DNA of 42,883 bases from RPQK01 sp041946865 (GTDB taxonomy: Bacteria > Acidobacteriota > UBA6911 > RPQK01): assembly GCA_041946865.1 (NCBI GenBank), contig JBHGBF010000013.1, positions 1 to 42,883 of the forward strand, read 5' to 3'. Both the position numbers and the translations under genes were made by a program. Of this stretch, positions 40,768-42,883 are shown piece after piece; position 1 is the stretch's first letter, and each line of letters starts with the position of its first letter. The notes under the pieces were generated by a model, which saw only the letters and a program-made list of their open reading frames with translations, was not told the origin of the DNA and did not search any database.

Positions 40768-41424
40768 ATGACAAATCGAGAGGCGGGTACCCCCTGCGCA
40801 TCCCACAATGAGTTCGAAAGGGTTCGCGTCCTGATAGAGCAGGAGTTGAAGGCCATTGACAGTGAAGTGGAGCAGATCAACGCCAGGCTCTCGGGGCTTC
40901 AGGCGAAGCGCGGGCAACTGGAACAGGACTTGAATCACCTGTCTGCCGCCAGTAAAATTCTGGAGAAGTTCGAAGGCCGCGTCGCCAAACCTGCTCGACA
41001 ACCGGTCACTGCAATCAGGGGCAACTTTTCCAATCTCACTCAGAGAGAGGCCATCCTTCAGGTTTTGAGCCAGAATCCGACACAGGCGCTCAACAAGAAG
41101 GCATTGACTCAGGCCTTGATCGAAGGAGGTTTTCCCTTCAGGTCGGTGGAAAGGGCGGAGCGTCAAAACACTGTCTACCAGACCTGCAGGAGAATGGTGG
41201 AGGCGCGTGAGTTGGTCATGTTGATTCAGGGCCGAGATGGTTACTACCGGCTGGCCGACAGCAAGGTCGCCTCTGCCGAGATGGCGCCCTCCGCACGGGG
41301 TTTCGATAAAGCGCAGGAAACCCACCGTGGGGTTCGGCCCAAAAACGGCAACGGAGTTTCTCAGAAGCTTTCAGCGGTCAGCGATCAGAAGCTGTCAGCC
41401 ATCAACGATCAGATCACGACGTAG
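40768..41424 (+). CDS. Paralogue of the 2244-3110 protein: coiled coil plus winged-helix-like domain
   Basis: I do not recognise a named family. The start is placed at ATG 40768 (MTNREAGTPCASHNEF), giving 218 residues. There is an AGGAGG at 40727-40732 but no good start codon right behind it, so the start is uncertain. Residues ~15-60 form a short coiled coil (VRVLIEQELKAIDSEVEQIN). Then comes the C-terminal domain shared with 2244-3110: NLTQREAILQVLSQNP, KALTQALIEGGFPFRS, then ERAERQNTVYQTCRRMVEA. It lacks the N-terminal HxxxCxxC region of the other copy. Its last ~22 residues (SQKLSAVSDQKLSAINDQ) are encoded by a dispersed CAGCGATCAG-type repeat and are probably a late addition. It is likely a DNA-binding or nucleoid-type regulator. 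Confidence 0.72.
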   Translation: MTNREAGTPCASHNEFERVRVLIEQELKAIDSEVEQINARLSGLQAKRGQLEQDLNHLSAASKILEKFEGRVAKPARQPVTAIRGNFSNLTQREAILQVLSQNPTQALNKKALTQALIEGGFPFRSVERAERQNTVYQTCRRMVEARELVMLIQGRDGYYRLADSKVASAEMAPSARGFDKAQETHRGVRPKNGNGVSQKLSAVSDQKLSAINDQITT

Positions 41425-41475
41425 GGTGGGTTTCGAATCCGGCCGGAGTAGGTCCGGCAGTCTTGCCGGACCTAC
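41420..41475. repeat. B-family half-unit joined to a C-family palindrome
   Basis: A left-arm B-family sequence (GTAGGGTGGGTTTCGAATCC, 41421 onward) runs directly into a single C-family palindrome GTAGGTCCGG...CCGGACCTAC at 41448-41475. The B right arm is missing, so the C unit appears to replace it. It overlaps the last codons of the upstream gene, lies between convergent genes, and is followed at 41494 by a T-run. Confidence 0.85.
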
Positions 41476-41517
41476 TTTGTCGACTCGATCGATTTTTTCA
41501 CACCTTCTGACAGCTTA

Positions 41518-42681
41518 TCAATAGAAGCCGTACTCGTAAGCGGCGTCATACATAGCCAGGATGTTTTCGGGCGGAACCCCCGCCTGGATGTTGTGGACGT
41601 TGTTGAAAACGCACCCGCCGCCCGGCTTGAACGCTTCTATGTTCCGCCTGACTTCCTCCCTGACCCTTTCCGGAGACGCGAATGGGAGGATGTGTTGAGA
41701 GTCGATGCCTCCTCCCCAGAAGGAAATGTTTTTACCGAACTGGTCTTTCAGAAACTTCGGATCCATGCCGGAAGCGCTCAATTGCACCGGGTTAAGCACA
41801 TCAATTCCCATATCAATGAAATCCCGAATGTACTCGATGCAACTGCCGCAAGTGTGATACCAGATCTTCGCTTGTGACTTTTTCCGAATCGTGTCGATAA
41901 CCCTTTTTTGACGGGGGCGGACGAGCCGGCGGTACAAGGCCGGGGAAAAGAGGGGGCCCGCCTGGCCGGCTAAGTCATCGCCGATCATGATCACATCCAA
42001 TAGGTCGCCGGCTTCGGTCAGAAAACCGTTCATCCAATCGACCCAGAATTGGCAGGTACGGTCCAAAAGGGCTTCACAGAATGGCTGGTTATCGACCAAG
42101 TCCATGAGCCAACGTTCCAAACCGCGCATGTACCAGCAAATCTCGTAAGTGACGCCGCAGATACCACTGGAGACAGCACAGTCAGTTTCGCGACGGAGTG
42201 CCAGGATTTTCTCCCGAACCCCCGTGAACCGTGTTGGATCAGCGCCGTTTGGGAAAGGGTAAGTATCAAGGTCCTTGATGCTCGCTTCCGCTAGAGGATG
42301 ATGAGAGATATCCATGTAGAGCATTTGCTCTTCCGGCATAGACCAGACCACACCGAACTCGTCTTTTAAGTCGAACCAGGTCTGTCCCGCGCGAACCGTC
42401 TTCTCGACTCCGCCTTTGAAGCTGCTCGGGGCTTGTGCTGTTACATACCGGATGTCGACATGCAGCCTTTGCAGGAGGCGTTCGGATGGGACCGCCAACT
42501 GCTGCACGGGATCGAGCGTCAGGATGGTTTCCTGGAGTCCCAGGTGGGCGACAAGATCCCTATACGCGTTTAAATGAATGCCGGTCTGGAAGCCCCCGAG
42601 GTCAATCGGGACTCGATCCGGTTCTTCGTGATTCAACGTTTTGAGCACTCGCTCACGTGAGGTCATCGTCTCTTTGGCCAT
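41518..42681 (-). CDS. URO-D-fold protein, likely Zn-dependent corrinoid/coenzyme methyltransferase type
   Basis: The 387-residue protein starts at ATG 42679-42681 (MAKETMTSRERVLKTLNHEEPDRVP); GAGGAG lies about 12 nt upstream, and an upstream in-frame ATG exists at 42717. The N-terminal motif RERVLKTLNHEEPDRVPIDLGG is typical of the URO-D superfamily group that is not HemE. A zinc-site pattern HxCx(n)C, as in MtaA/CmuA methyltransferases, is present: WYHTCGSC near residue 280 and GGGCVFNN near the C-terminus. It lacks the conserved HemE substrate-binding N-terminus, so haem synthesis is unlikely. Such proteins move methyl groups between corrinoid proteins and thiols, or demethylate substrates such as methoxylated aromatics. 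No corrinoid protein gene is in view. Its role in the locus is unknown. Confidence 0.82.
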   Translation of the reverse strand: MAKETMTSRERVLKTLNHEEPDRVPIDLGGFQTGIHLNAYRDLVAHLGLQETILTLDPVQQLAVPSERLLQRLHVDIRYVTAQAPSSFKGGVEKTVRAGQTWFDLKDEFGVVWSMPEEQMLYMDISHHPLAEASIKDLDTYPFPNGADPTRFTGVREKILALRRETDCAVSSGICGVTYEICWYMRGLERWLMDLVDNQPFCEALLDRTCQFWVDWMNGFLTEAGDLLDVIMIGDDLAGQAGPLFSPALYRRLVRPRQKRVIDTIRKKSQAKIWYHTCGSCIEYIRDFIDMGIDVLNPVQLSASGMDPKFLKDQFGKNISFWGGGIDSQHILPFASPERVREEVRRNIEAFKPGGGCVFNNVHNIQAGVPPENILAMYDAAYEYGFY

Positions 42682-42777
42682 CAAACTCGTTCTCCTCTTC
42701 TCCGGCTCACGGGCCATATTATTCCTTGGATAGCACCTGCCCGACTACGTGAAAGAGGCTCTTGCGGGCGTAAGTAT

Positions 42778-42876
42778 CCCCCGGCAGAGCCGGGGGCTTT
42801 AGGTTGTGAGCCGCTCGAAGCGGATATGCGGGGTCGCTGACGCGGCCCCGCTGTTTTGGAGCCACCTGAAGGTGGC
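42778..42876. repeat. Two hairpins at the window edge
   Basis: A perfect hairpin pairs CCCCCGGC (42778-42785) with GCCGGGGG (42789-42796), followed by CTTT. A second palindrome pairs GCCACCT (42861-42867) with AGGTGGC (42870-42876). These fill the region upstream of the URO-D gene. I see no gene between 42682 and the end of the window. Confidence 0.75.
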
Positions 42877-42883
42877 TACCGCC

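Noticed and set aside
41518..42681. Annotation as uroporphyrinogen decarboxylase HemE
   Set aside because: The HxCx(n)C-like zinc pattern and the N-terminal sequence fit the methyltransferase branch of the fold better than haem biosynthesis.

Overview
This window reads as chromosomal DNA of a moderately GC-rich Gram-negative bacterium, most likely a member of the Acidobacteriota. That placement is an inference from gene content. The evidence is a very long TonB-dependent receptor with an N-terminal carboxypeptidase-regulatory-like domain and a terminal Phe, S9 peptidases, many Tat-exported hydrolases, DUF2961 and DUF3604/CehA proteins, a membrane-anchored multiheme cytochrome with TPRs, and dense extragenic palindromes. 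There is no rRNA, tRNA, CRISPR array, phage or recognisable insertion sequence.

Layout. 1-644: a remnant of a family-4 glycosyltransferase and a large inverted repeat. 645-3110 (minus): a coiled-coil/winged-helix protein followed by histidine ammonia-lyase. 3431-13582 (minus): a hydrolase block made of a double metallo-beta-lactamase-fold protein, DUF2961, DUF3604, sulfatase, a second DUF3604 and a ceramidase-like protein. 14023-19775 (plus): S9 peptidase overlapping a GH116 glucosylceramidase-like enzyme, then an alpha/beta hydrolase that stops where its catalytic His is expected. 20071-23502: the TonB-dependent receptor. 23790-25355 (minus): a sodium:solute symporter, divergent from an operon (25519-34815, plus) of CehA-type metallohydrolase, sugar ABC ATPase, permease, YtfQ-like lipoprotein binding protein and a DUF2961 enzyme with a CBM9/DOMON-like tail. 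34891-38770 (minus): an octaheme cytochrome/HEAT/TPR protein overlapping a second sulfatase. 39006-40461: two convergent GntR/FadR-type regulators. 40768-41424: a paralogue of the 2244-3110 protein. 41518-42681 (minus): a URO-D-fold methyltransferase-like protein.

How it may work together (inference). The outer-membrane receptor, at least six Tat-exported hydrolases, two sulfatases and two inner-membrane uptake systems look like one locus for capturing and dismantling a complex, possibly sulfated, glycoside or glycolipid. The binding protein resembles galactofuranose-type YtfQ, and DUF2961 (GH172) enzymes described so far act on furanosides, so furanose-containing substrates are an attractive guess. 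The ceramidase-like and GH116 proteins alternatively point to glucosylceramide-like lipids.

Regulation. Two independent DNA motifs tie the parts together. A palindrome TGNTAGCTANCA lies upstream of the hydrolase/peptidase blocks, the TonB receptor, the symporter/CehA divergent pair and (in variant form) both GntR genes. This is what a GntR operator shared across the locus would look like. A second box, ATCGATGTTAACA, sits just upstream of the -35 elements of the two paralogous coiled-coil/winged-helix genes and of the TonB receptor. The binding-protein gene is bracketed by two related nested palindromes of about 220 nt. These regulatory patterns, together with the undescribed coiled-coil/winged-helix protein pair, are the most novel features of the window.
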